Below, one piece after another: positions 46,840 through 56,962 of a stretch of DNA of 64,000 nucleotides (within the stretch, counting starts at the first letter, position 1; each line of letters opens with the position of its first letter). This stretch comes from Pestalotiopsis fici W106-1. Lineage: Eukaryota; Ascomycota; Sordariomycetes; Amphisphaeriales; Sporocadaceae. Where the stretch lies: the NCBI RefSeq assembly GCF_000516985.1, contig NW_006917103.1, positions 1,054,001 to 1,118,000 on the forward strand. The letters run 5' to 3'. The position numbers and the translations under genes were made by a program. Below the pieces are notes generated by a model that worked only from the letters and a program-made list of their open reading frames with translations, was not told the DNA's origin and did not search any database.

Positions 46840-47922
46840 ATGTCGCAGACTGCCATACTAAAGTTGCCCGTCACTAGGTGCCACTCTTGCACCGAAAGTG
46901 ATTACTGCGCAAGTTGCCGGGAAAGCAACATTACCAAGCTGAGAAGGCGCTGGGTATCCTTTGAACGGTCTGACGATTTTGACAAGGACGTCTTCAAGCG
47001 TCTCTTCGTGCTGCGATATGGCCGCGAGGCAGTGGGCACGGCTTTGTGGCACAAATACTTTACCGGGTTTTCGCACTCGATGAAGTGGCAAAAGGAGTCA
47101 CTCGGGAATTATATTGATGCCATATGCCAGGGCAAACTAGAGCAAATGTCGCTGTCATCGACCTATATTCCAAACGACGCACTTTCACAGCTTTCCACAG
47201 ATGAGTTGCTGGGACGGTGCAACGAGCTTACTCGGCAGCTGCAAAAGATACACGCTGAGTTGGCTGCACGGCAATATGCTGAGGCATTAGTAGACTCCGA
47301 CGAAGAATCAGTATATTCGGACGTTGAGTTCGAGGAATGCTCCATCAGCCCTAAGCAGATCACTCCCTTACCTGCCACTCAATCATTGACTCCCCCTACT
47401 TCGCAGCCTCCAAGTAGCATCCCTGAAGATCAGCAACTCCGAGATACTATACTCATGCACTGGAGAGAAGACGAGAATCCGCAGGTGGCAAAATTCGTTC
47501 GGCTGTCACTGCATAAGCCTAGATTCCTTGTTGTATTGCTGGAACTCGCAAGGTACTACACGTGGAATCAAACAGCACGAATGGTCAACTACGTTATCAT
47601 AGAGCGTGTTCGTCATTTCAAAAACTCATCAGACAAGGATCGGTATCCCAAGTTGGATGACTGGCAGAGAGTCTTGAGGATCTGCAAAAACCTGGGGTTC
47701 CCCGCCCTTGATCCAGAAAAGCTGCTGGAAAATGACTTGTTGGTCACGAACTTTCGAATTACGGATAAAGGTCTTGTAAAAGAGGGAAACTCTTTTCACC
47801 CCAATGCCGACCAGTTGGGAATGTGCATCGAACGAGGCCCATCTTGCCAGCCGTCGCGCGTAGGCCCGCACATTTTTACGCGAGAATACATGATGAGGTG
47901 TTCAAAACAAAACAATCCATGA
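46840..47922 (+). CDS. Hypothetical protein with N-terminal four-cysteine cluster
   Basis: Single exon, 360 residues. ATG 46840 (MSQTAILK) is preferred; upstream in-frame codons reach only a GTG at 46798. Near the N-terminus C14-x2-C17-x5-C23-x2-C26 (RCHSCTESDYCASC) could coordinate zinc. A probable coiled coil spans LSTDELLGRCNELTRQLQKIHAELA, followed by an acidic Ser-rich stretch (DSDEESVYSDVEFEE) and a Pro/Thr-rich linker. The C-terminal half is mixed, with VAKFVRLSLHKPRFLVVLLELARYY and RVLRICKNLGFPALDPEK. I do not recognise a family. Codon use and the long clean frame support a real gene. Confidence 0.65.
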   Translation: MSQTAILKLPVTRCHSCTESDYCASCRESNITKLRRRWVSFERSDDFDKDVFKRLFVLRYGREAVGTALWHKYFTGFSHSMKWQKESLGNYIDAICQGKLEQMSLSSTYIPNDALSQLSTDELLGRCNELTRQLQKIHAELAARQYAEALVDSDEESVYSDVEFEECSISPKQITPLPATQSLTPPTSQPPSSIPEDQQLRDTILMHWREDENPQVAKFVRLSLHKPRFLVVLLELARYYTWNQTARMVNYVIIERVRHFKNSSDKDRYPKLDDWQRVLRICKNLGFPALDPEKLLENDLLVTNFRITDKGLVKEGNSFHPNADQLGMCIERGPSCQPSRVGPHIFTREYMMRCSKQNNP

Positions 47923-49082
47923 GACACAAGGGATAGTATTTCGGGAAGCCAAACGTGCCAGACGCATGCACAAGCAATTCTCCGTCGTCTCATAGTCCAG
48001 ATCGACAGATGCAGCCATTCCAAACAATGGTCTGGGCATACCGGAAGGTGCTTCTTTTTGCAGTCTCGCATCGTTCGTCCGACGCGAGTCTCCACGACTG
48101 ATATATCAGACATTCCTGCATACTCGGAGGATACAATATCGCCGACTCGTGGTTCTGCATCTTCTGTGAGATTCCGCAGACTACCATGCAGGTACTCGTG
48201 CCCAGAGACCCCTTCTCTCGTCCTTGAAGCCTAAGCGAACCATAGCGATAACCTGCTTCCGATATATGCAGATGACATTCACTTGCATACTTCAGTGCCG
48301 CTGACCCTGTCATCAAAGCACTCTCGGACGTGCAAATGTCAAATATGGATGACAGCTCGCTCCCCGACGTCATCCGAGCCATGATTCTCAGGGTCCAAAC
48401 GAACCATTTCGACCCACGTGCTTTCGGGCAAGCGTTGCGATATTTGGAAGCCATCTGTACAGCACAGGCACATTTTATCATTTGAAAATTTTGTTCCTGC
48501 ATCAAGGCCGACAGCTTTGACCACGGGGCATCCGCTTCCGTACTCTTGCCCCGGCCGCTGTGTCTGAGGCCCGCGCACCTCCGCGAGTCCCCCCGCATAG
48601 GATCCGACCGCATTGACGCACCTCACCCACACCCGACAAGGGGCGTACATAACGGGTCGCAACAGAACGATTGCAACTGCTAATGTAAGGTTCTGTTATC
48701 CATCATCCGAACTCTTGTGTGTGCCTCGCGCGGCAAGCTGGAAAACACACGAATAAGAAGAGGTCTCAGCGCTTCCTCTGGTTTGATCACCGCCGGGGTG
48801 CGGGGCTCTCGGCGGCCCTGTCGCTCAGCTTTCAAAACACCGATTCCATCCGGAGACATGGGACCCGATCTGCGTGATCTACCTGGTAAAACACTAGGGC
48901 TGTCAAAACAAGCTATCATGTTCCATAACCTTAAAAAATGGTGTTGGTCGCCACTCCCGCGACCAGCCCTTCGGCGCCTCTCTCTCCAGCTTTGGTGATT
49001 TGAATATATTCCTCTTGACGGCCATTGTCATAGGGTGGACGATCTCCTTGGCGTCCAAGGCGCGCTGCCTTTGCTATCGATC
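47923..49082. other. Unresolved region, possible minus-strand gene at 47990-48662
   Basis: Two overlapping minus-strand frames (47990-48613 and 48339-48662) look partly coding, for example FQISQRLPESTWVEMVRLDP. A canonical GTATGC..CTTAG pair is also visible inside the longer frame. No domain is recognised and the composition (rich in Met, Cys, Ser) is atypical, so no CDS is called. Confidence 0.3.
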
Positions 49083-50668
49083 ATGTCTACACCAACGGCG
49101 CCTCTGGCGCCACTCACTACAATCTTCACGCCTCCGTGTTCTATCTCGTGGCTGCTCACAACCACGAAAGTGCCATCTCAGTTCCCACCATTCCCAACAA
49201 ACGGGCCGTCATCGTGCGATCCCCCGTCGTGGGTCGCCAATCTCAAGGACAAAGGATTCCAATACTATTCCCCCGCCATATGTCCAAGTGGGTTTGAAGT
49301 AGGGCCAAGTTGTGAAATCACAAAGACAAGGACAGCCGAAGGGTTTCCTCCAGTGGTCAACGGAGAGACTGCAGTATACTGCGTGCCAAGGTACGACAAA
49401 ATAACAGAACCTGAACTGTGTCAATATTGATCAATTATCGTCTCATTAGCGGCCATACCTGCACTACCGACACGACTGATTTCCGCGGCGGCGTTTGGGG
49501 CTTCACGCGAGAAGCAGCAACACCAGCTTCCGGCAGTGTCATCGTCACGGCGGGTCCAGCGTTGCAAATTCGATTTCGAGAAGAAGATTTGAGCATATTA
49601 GAAACCCATCCATTGACTCCTGGCCTTGTACTAGCTGGGGCGACAACAGATTCCACTGCTGTCACGGCAGCTCAAACAACTTCAACGTCAACATCAGCAT
49701 CAACATCAACATCGATAGCCAGTTTTTCGACGATAACAATACGACCATCGGCCGTGTCTCGTGAGGAGACTTCTTCTTTGGACACGACTGAAGATGGCAC
49801 GAGTTCGAACTCCGTCTTCAGTTCGGCTGGATCCTCGGGAGCAGGGTCCGTGTCATTCGTGACGACTACTGAGGCTACTACCACCACCGCCCAGGCTTCG
49901 GGCAGTGAATCTAGTGGATCGCTGAACCCGGGAAGCGTGGCAGCGATCACTTTGTCAAGTATCTTGATTGTGATTGTGCTTGTCATCTCATCAGTTATCT
50001 TTATGCGTAGGAGCCGACGTAAAAGACATGATAATGCAGCTCTGCTTCAACCCTATCGATACAAGCCATGGTCATCTGGAGCAGGTGGCCTCTCAAACAA
50101 CCCGCGGGCCAGCACATCAAGTCTAGACTCCATTGTCCTGCCGCTACAGTCAGCAGCTGAGCTTCCCGGAACAGCACCAGTCATCCCCGAACTGGCACTG
50201 AGTACTCGTCTTGGTGCAAAAGAGAACCCTGCCGAATTGGGTGCTGAAGAGCTAGCCGCAGAACTGAGCGGCAATGCGAGGGCCCCTTCGACAACTTGGA
50301 GCTGGATGTCTCGGGCTTCCAAAAGAGGCAGTGCACGATCCCAAAAAACCAGGTCATCTATTGCCCCGTCTTCTTTTACCAGATGGACACGATCCGCCGC
50401 CTCGATGCAGACGGCGTCATCTGGTCGATACTCGGGTGATTGGGAGAGCTTTGCCAGGGGCAAATGGCCAAATGGGCTGACTGTCCCCGCCGTGCCCATG
50501 GATCGACCACTCCCGGATGTTCCCAAGACCCCGCGATCGGCTAAACTTCACATTGCCTCCTATCTCAAGCCTGATGCCGGCCGAGATAGGTGGAGTCGGG
50601 AGAGCGCGGGAACATTTGGTGCACCGGGGAAGAGCCCCGTAAGCACAATATTTACTAATAAGCCTTGA
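49083..50668 (+). CDS. Mucin-like single-pass membrane protein (putative cell-surface sensor)
   Basis: Type I-like surface protein. Exons 49083-49390 and 49450-50668 encode 508 residues. The N-terminal ectodomain has LTTIFTPPCSISWLLTTTK, YYSPAICPSGFEVG and ETAVYC, then SGHTCTTDTT across the junction. This Cys/Trp pattern is common in ascomycete surface proteins. A long Ser/Thr-rich, probably O-glycosylated stalk (TTSTSTSASTSTS, TTTEATTTTA) leads to one helix, about AAITLSSILIVIVLVISSVIF. MRRSRRKR then marks the cytosolic side. The tail of about 220 residues is Ser/Pro-rich. The layout parallels Wsc/Mid2 sensors, but there is no WSC domain. A classical signal peptide is not obvious. The function is unknown. 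Confidence 0.78.
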
Positions 50669-51048
50669 TGATCTTCTGGGCTGGGATGTGTATAATATTC
50701 ATGTAAAAAGCGATTTGAGCAGTTTATGTCTGCGGAGATACCAATACCCCTTGTTTTCAATTATAGGATCATTTTTAGAATAAAAGGTTTCATTTATTTA
50801 GTGAACTCATAAACATATCACCTTTCTTATAAGTGCGTCGTGCGATGACTCCACAGCTTATTCTACCAAGCACTCATGCAGTTGAACGCGTTCCTGCTAT
50901 AATTGCCAAGCATACGATGTGTTCCCTTGGATTACTTCTCACGGCACGGATCACCGACTTCCCCATGCGAATATACAATGAGGATTGTTGTCTATAAGCG
51001 AATGACGTTTCTCCCTAGTCAACCATTCATTGGACCATTGTTTGCCAA
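50669..51048. terminator. Convergent 3' regions
   Basis: A spacer between the stop codons of the surface protein (+) and the sulfotransferase-family gene (-). It is AT-rich, as expected for 3' UTRs and polyadenylation. No precise site is assigned. Confidence 0.3.
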
Positions 51049-51951
51049 TTAGCGATAGGCTTTCAACGTAAGATAGATGACGCCGCCAGCGACTGAGAAA
51101 GCTGCCAACCACATCCCTAACAATCGCACTACCACCCCTGAAGCTACCTTTTCAGCAGCGGAAATATCGTTGACTCGCGGGAAAGGTTCATCGGGAATTG
51201 GCTTCCCGAGAAATTTGCAAAGGGGTTCCCATCCATCACTCAACTTCATGATCAAGAGGCGTTCTGGTGGAACTGTTCGCTTGACCATCTCTTCGTGGGC
51301 TACCAAGAGTTCTGCCCCATAGTCAGTAGGTAGCATCGCTTGTGTACATTGAATTTTACCTACGAGGACCAAAGACGCCTGGTTGTCCACCAGCCTCGCG
51401 GATGAGATCGCTTGCATTTCTTTTCCACTCAACATAGAAAGGGATCCACCATCTCAGTGTGGGCGATATAGAAGCCAGAACTGGAATGTACCATGCTGTA
51501 GACATGTCGAGGATATTGCCAAAACTGCGCCACCAAGTATCGGGATCTCGAGTCACAAGGACAACCTTCATATCGGGGTACAGGTCGACGAGCTCTGGCA
51601 CAACGCACACAATAGGTACATCGGTGCCACCGACAAATCCCGCCATGTTTTCCCTCAAGAGTTTGAGGCTGAGCTCTCGGTCGCCATCAGCTTTGGCCCG
51701 GGTGATGAGAACCCAATTCTTAATGAAAGCTCGAGGGTTGTTAGCCGACAGTTGCTCCCACAAATATGGGACTGGTAAGGAGGAGACATACATTCTGGCC
51801 GTGTCAGTAAGCCTGTGGCGCCGTGCACCACCGGTCCTTGAAGAAGTTTCTCGAGGGCGATTTGAAGTGACAAAGTGCCGGTTCTGGAAAAGCCGGCCCC
51901 CAGCACTTCGAAATTCCTAGTATAGTCCGGCTTTGATGCGGTGCCACCCAT
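51049..51951 (-). CDS. Sulfotransferase-family (Sulfotransfer_4-like) protein with C-terminal membrane anchor
   Basis: P-loop protein related to PAPS sulfotransferases; fungal members have no firmly known substrate. Exons 51951-51792, 51729-51364 and 51311-51049 encode 262 residues. The 5' PAPS-loop-like motif is GAGFSRTGTLSLQIAL; the 3' phosphate-binding segment is VVLVTRDPDTWWRSF. Intron 1 has GTATGT, a GCTAACA branch and a GAG acceptor; splicing restores RPESFIKNWVLITRAKADGD. Intron 2 (GTAGGT..GGCAG, ACTGAC branch) joins FGPQLLVAHEEM. The C-terminus ends in a hydrophobic helix (VVVRLLGMWLAAFSVAGGVIYLTL), a probable membrane anchor seen in some fungal relatives. Confidence 0.85.
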
Positions 51952-53001
51952 CTTGCATATTTGGTAATTTGGCTTATTATTCTTCAAGAAGCGAAACCAG
52001 ATGACAATGAATTTAAGCTACATTATCTATCTCAACAACTACATCAAAAATTGAACAGAAGGTCCTGTTTGTTATGGCTCCATTACATTAAAAGCAGTAT
52101 GCAGCAGGGTTTATCATCCCGCATCGGCAGTGGGTACGAAACGTGACCCAGCACTCGCCAGCTTTCCTGCACTCCAAGAGAATATGTAGTATTTTGAGCG
52201 AGACACAATCAATATTATCAGGCAGTCGGTCAACTAGCTTGGGATGGATGGTTGTTCCGGATCATAATAATTCGGACTGTAACGCAATCATGGCCCACAC
52301 GTTCCAATCCCATCTTTATCTTGCAGGACTTTGAACATTGTTGTAAGCGCTGAGCACCCTGCACATGCATCTTGGCAACGGGGATGAGATCCGGAATTGC
52401 TGCAAGACCCAAAGCGTGCAGCATCATTACGAGTCACAGGAATTTCTAATCAGTATGTCCCCATTTAAGATAATTATTATTTGCGTACTGAGGAGACAGT
52501 CCACTCCCAAGAGCACTCCTTCTAATTAACAGCACATCATGTTTGCAACAATCGCTTTGATACTGCATGCATCTTCTTGTGTTTTGCGAGCATGGGCATA
52601 AGATCACATTAAATCCTGTTCCCAGTAACGTCGTAATGTATACCATGCATTGCGGCCAGGGTCATTGCAGTATGTCGAGACCAGCGCTTTCTGTTAGCCT
52701 TCTACATGATCATGGTTGTATCGTCCCGTACGGTTGGGTCTCAACCGCCAATTACATTATGGACCGCTGAGCACGCAAGGAATTAGCGAGTCCTTCAAGG
52801 CCGACTTGCTAAGCCGAGAAGCCGGCAATCCGGTCCGAATCAAACAAATCCATAGAAGACTAGCACTTCACAGTCACTGCTTTCAACAAAAGATTTCAAG
52901 ACCGGGAACATGAACAAAATTATATACCGGAAGTTCGATCTACAATTCTTAAGAGCATTCCAAATCATCACGAACAATTTTTTTTTCTTTGGGTGGAGGT
53001 C
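51952..53001. other. Intergenic region, divergent promoters
   Basis: About 1 kb between the divergent sulfotransferase-family and methyltransferase genes. No gene or repeat is recognised. Confidence 0.45.
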
Positions 53002-54254
53002 ATGTCGCAAGATCCTCACTATCAACAAACCCACGATGCGGGCGGCGGCCCAGCTGGGCCTTCGAGCCAAAACCCGGCTGCGCCATTACTGCTGCCATCC
53101 CAAATTATCGAGGCCAGGCAGTCAGCCTTGGGTTCAAGCATTGCGAATTGGAATCCAGAGCCTGACGCTCAATTTATCTCTCGAGCCCCAGGACCCCGGG
53201 AACGGGAAAGAGGCTGGACGAACTACGACTGGTTCATTTCCTACGATGAAGACGGTCGGACTTACCAAGCATACATGCCCGGAGGTAAGGGATCCTCTCA
53301 CTGACAACAAGTGGCAAAGTCCGATGTGTGTTCTAAATGCTCCAGAGTATAATCTACCCAACGACGGCGAGGAGCAAGATCGTCAAGACTTCCAGCACGC
53401 TCTCTACGAGATCATTCTAGACGGCAGACTAGCCTTGGCACCGATCGAATCGCCACATTATGCTCTGGAAATTGGTACCGGCACTGGCATCTGGGCCATT
53501 GACTTTGCAGAACAGCATCCAACTTGCCATGTTGTCGGTACAGATCTGAGTCTTATCCAGGCGGCACCAAGGACGAGCAATTGCCAATTCTTCCTGGAGA
53601 ACTCCGAGACACAAGATTGGCTTTTCCCCTTTCGGTTAGATTATGTCCATCTCCGAAGCATGGGGCCCTGCTTCACAGATATAAGGACAGTGTTCCACAA
53701 GGCGTACAACCATATGAGCGCAGGTGGCTGGATCGAGGTTCAAGACGGTATATGGGAAATATTCTCCACCGATGGCTCGCATCGCGGCTCTGCCATGGAA
53801 CGCTGGCTGGATTTGATCAAGGTCGGCGCTCTAAGTCAAGGACGCGACATGTCCAAAGTTCGTAGGGCGAAAGAGTATCTCCTCGAGGCCGGATTCACCA
53901 ACATTTGCGACATTCAGATCCCTGCGCCGACGAGTCCTTGGGCCAAGGACAAGAGGTTAAAGAGGATTGGATACTACAATGGAACTGCCATGCTGAGTGC
54001 GCTCGCACCATATCGCAAGATGCTCGGCTTTGCGGGACTCGAACCATCGGAGATTGAGGATCTTGTCAGCAACGTCTCAAAGGAGCTTCACGATATACGC
54101 AAGCATTGGTATATGGGATGGTAAGTACGCGGGAAGTCTGCTGTCTAGTTATCTGCCGGGATTATTACTGACTCCAATCGTCCGAAGTTATGTCGTTTGG
54201 GCGCAGAAACCTACGAATTCCACCTTTGATAGCATCCCCCCAATCACTAGTTGA
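53002..54254 (+). CDS. LaeA-like SAM-dependent methyltransferase
   Basis: Class I methyltransferase of the fungal LaeA-like group. Exons 53002-53284, 53346-54120 and 54188-54254 encode 374 residues. ATG 53002 (MSQDPHYQQ) is followed by a disordered region of about 70 residues. The family entry segment YQAYMPGEYNLPNDGEEQDRQDFQH is formed across junction 1. SAM motif I is ALEIGTGTGIWAIDFAEQHP, followed by VVGTDLSLIQ and FRLDYVHLRSM. The last tiny exon adds CYVVWAQKPTNST and removes an early stop at GGTAAG. LaeA proper is a global regulator of secondary metabolism; the many paralogues have unknown targets. This is probably a paralogue. Confidence 0.88.
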
Positions 54255-54644
54255 CACAAAAGATCAGAAGCGATGCAGCAATAATCAAAAACCCAGGATT
54301 CGAACAAGTCTCGAACGACGAGGAAACGAGTTTTGGGAACCACAGCCAGCCCGTTTTGTGGATATCATGCACACAAGTTGAAGTGCAGCTGGAGGCGATT
54401 GGTATCGAAAACCGCTAAATAGGTATGGGATTCTTCTACCACTAATCAAAATCCCAGTCCAATGAAACATGTGCCCAAGGTGGACGAAAGATATCATAAC
54501 CGTCGTGATGAAAATTGTGCATTGCCAAGATCACACCTGATACTTATGTTGTGAATAGTAATGCCTACCTACACAGTAGGTTGGTAGGGCCCAGGTGAAG
54601 CAGCTTCCAATCAAAGAGTCTTTCCAGGTCCACGTTTAGCCGAA
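54255..54644. other. Intergenic spacer
   Basis: No supported element. It contains the 3' flank of the methyltransferase gene. Confidence 0.4.
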
Positions 54645-55240
54645 ATGGATTCCCACTTCCAACTGCCACTGCTGCTACCAGCAACGGTCCGGCAGACGGG
54701 TTCTTCCGAGCTGCCAGTCGCGATTTATGCAGCCGTTGAACGGAATGACATCACCCCCACTAGCACCTCGCCAACCTCCAGCTCTCGATCGTGGCTGTGT
54801 GTGTTTCGAATACGAGGCACAAATCCGATTCCCACTCTTTTTCCCAGCACATCCGAACCAACGATAGGCGCCCTGACTTAAATCCGTCGTTCGACTGCCT
54901 TGATCAACACGCGTTTCGCCTGGATCTGTTACATTGTGCCCAAACGATCAGGGAACATGCCCAGAATCTTCAGAGGATCATCAGGGCCCAGAAGCGACGA
55001 TTGGAACCTCGAGTGGGAATCTCTTCAGCCCTCCCCAGAAGTAAAAACTGGGGGAACCAAGAACGTACGCTTTATGATTGCTTGCTCCCTAGATTTCTAG
55101 GCATACTAAATTTTTCTTTCATTTCTGTCGCTTGTTTTTGGAAATACGAAGCGAAGGAAGTCTTGCTACAAATTTTGGGCAGTAAATTGCTTGCCCTGCT
55201 GCTTTTATTGTTTGTGAGATTGCCTGCCAAGTCGAATTAG
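54645..55240 (+). CDS. Tentative two-exon hypothetical protein
   Basis: Weak model. Exons 54645-54800 and 54848-55240 join in frame (182 residues) through a 47-nt intron starting GTGTTT and ending with the strong pyrimidine-rich acceptor TTTTTCCCAG. Exon 2 encodes a helical basic segment (FRLDLLHCAQTIREHAQNLQRIIRAQKRRLE) and a hydrophobic C-terminal stretch. No family is recognised. The C-terminal third may not be real coding sequence; the region could instead be the upstream part of the CFEM gene. Confidence 0.25.
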
Positions 55241-55512
55241 TGAATGCACTGCCTACCTGGTTTAAGCTACCTTGGATACTTACTACCTACAATCTACGTC
55301 TCACGTCAACCATCTCGGTTGTATTTTCTAGGCTTGTCCAAAACACAAAGCGACACAGGAGATATTTCCAGCACCCATTATACATAAACCCGGGCATCCG
55401 TGCTTCCCCTTTTACAGCACAAAAGCTCAACAACTATCTTTCTACCACCAAAGAGTGCCCGAAACATCGCTCGCTTCTCACGCAAATCGACCAAACCAAA
55501 ATCGCAATCAAG

Positions 55513-56041
55513 ATGCAGTTTTCATACCTGGCCGCCTCTCTCTTTGCAGCTGTTGCAGCTGCCCAGTCGAACTCGACCAACTCGACCGACCTCGCCAGCC
55601 TCGTCGCTCAGCTTCCCACTTGCGCCCTCGACTGCTTGGAAAGTGGCGCCACTGCTGCCAATTGCACAATCACCGACTTTAGCTGCATCTGCGGCGACGG
55701 CAAGGCCCAGTTCATCAACAGCGCTGGTCTCTGTGTCGTAACGAGCTCTTGCTCCTCTGAAGAGAAGAGCAGTACGTCATTTCCACCCTTGCTATGCGAT
55801 GCGCTACTCGTCAAAATAACTAGCAGCTAACCCTCTACCCACTATAGATGTCACTTCTCTTGCTGGCAGCATCTGCGCAGACGTGAACAACGGCGCATCC
55901 GACAGCGAACTTGCCTCTGCATCCGCCGTCGCTACATCCATCCTCGCCACGGCCACCTCGGAGGGTCTCGCCGCCCCTGCTACACAAATGGCAGGCATGG
56001 GTGTCTTGGGCATGGCGGCCTTTGCTGCCTACGCCCTGTAA
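55513..56041 (+). CDS. CFEM-domain GPI-anchored cell-surface protein
   Basis: Secreted, cell-wall or membrane-linked protein; CFEM proteins bind heme or iron, or act at host/surface contacts. Exons 55513-55771 and 55848-56041 encode 150 residues. The signal peptide is MQFSYLAASLFAAVAAAQS. The CFEM domain has all eight Cys in the usual spacing (PTCALDCLES, ANCTITDFSCICG, LCVVTSSC, ICADV). The Asp in TDFSCICG corresponds to the axial heme ligand position in Candida CFEM proteins. The eighth Cys is in exon 2. The C-terminal hydrophobic tail (MGVLGMAAFAAYAL) after small residues is a GPI-attachment signal. It is convergent with the metallothionein-like gene. Confidence 0.93.
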
Positions 56042-56633
56042 GATTTGCCTTACAACACATTACAAGATTTCCCTTTGCCGTTTCGAACCATTCATGACTG
56101 CATCCACGATAATACTCAGGCGTTCGGTTGAATTTCTTATCATACATTTGGCACAAAGCACCTGGGATTGGGTGTCTTGGTCAAAAGGATCGGGTTCATG
56201 AAACGGGGATACCATAGATGACGGGACATAGCAGCCCGATCACAAGCATTCATTCATTCATTTACGACAAAAGGAGATAGATCCAGCAATGCCACTTGCA
56301 AGTGGTCATGATACTGAAGACTCTGCATCCTTAGAGAATATAGAGTATACAAATATCAATGAGAAATTCCCATGATGATAGATTGGTGTGCAGTTGAACG
56401 CATTTTTCACGAATGAGATAATGATGTCACGTTTCGAGACATTTGGGTAGAGGACGCTGGTTTGAATGTTTATTGTCTACATAACTATCTACCGGGACCA
56501 GCCCTTTGTTGCAAGTTGAAGGTCAAAGAATACAGACTGAAGCCTGTTGCCAAGAATAGCACTGCGGATTGAAGTGGCGGAGTTGGATGTCCCTATTATT
56601 GACGGGACCCCAACACCCAACCATTTCTAGCAC
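56042..56633. other. Convergent 3' flanks
   Basis: Lies between the stops of the CFEM gene and the metallothionein-like gene. No feature is recognised. Confidence 0.4.
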
Positions 56634-56819
56634 TTATTTCTTGTCCTTCTTCTTGCACTTCTCCTCCTTGCAGTACTTGCACTTACCAGAATCTCCCTCA
56701 GCAGCCGAGCTGCAGCCGCAGCTGCAGGTACAAGTCTTGGGATATCCCTCGCCCTTGGCGTTTACGACAGCGCCGTGGGCGGCGAGGACGAGCTGGGGCT
56801 GCTGAGTGTACATGGCCAT
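56634..56819 (-). CDS. Small Cys-rich metallothionein-like peptide
   Basis: Single exon, 61 residues, starting at ATG 56819 (MAMYTQQ). Seven Cys: C30, C32, C34 and C36 form a C-x-C-x-C-x-C cluster (TCTCSCGC), followed by C47-x2-C50 and C55 within a Lys-rich tail (KCKYCKEEKCKKKDKK). Clustered C-x-C motifs with Lys fit a metal-thiolate peptide, probably for Cu, Zn or Cd buffering. There is no signal peptide. The N-terminal half (residues 1-28) has no Cys, so it is longer than classical fungal copper metallothioneins of about 25 aa. A TATA-like element lies 134-143 nt upstream on the minus strand. Confidence 0.7.
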   Translation of the reverse strand: MAMYTQQPQLVLAAHGAVVNAKGEGYPKTCTCSCGCSSAAEGDSGKCKYCKEEKCKKKDKK

Positions 56820-56952
56820 GGTTTCTGTCTGAAATTCGAAATCTGAAAGCTGGTGAGCTTGTGTTTTTTGTTTGTTTGATTGATTGTGTTGTAGCTGAAT
56901 GCTTGATGGTGATGCTTCGGAAATGAGGACTGGTAAAACGAACTCGACTTGG

Positions 56953-56962
56953 CTTTATATAG
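56953..56962 (-). promoter_or_regulatory. TATA-like element of the Cys-rich peptide gene
   Basis: The minus strand reads CTATATAAAG about 135 nt before the start codon at 56819. A strong TATA box is common for inducible fungal genes. Confidence 0.5.

Noticed and set aside
48717..48998. A short plus-strand frame (93 codons)
   Set aside because: No motif and no splice continuity to the downstream surface-protein gene.
54285..54330. A GGATTCGAAC-like B-box suggesting a second tRNA
   Set aside because: No A-box or cloverleaf stems could be drawn around it.
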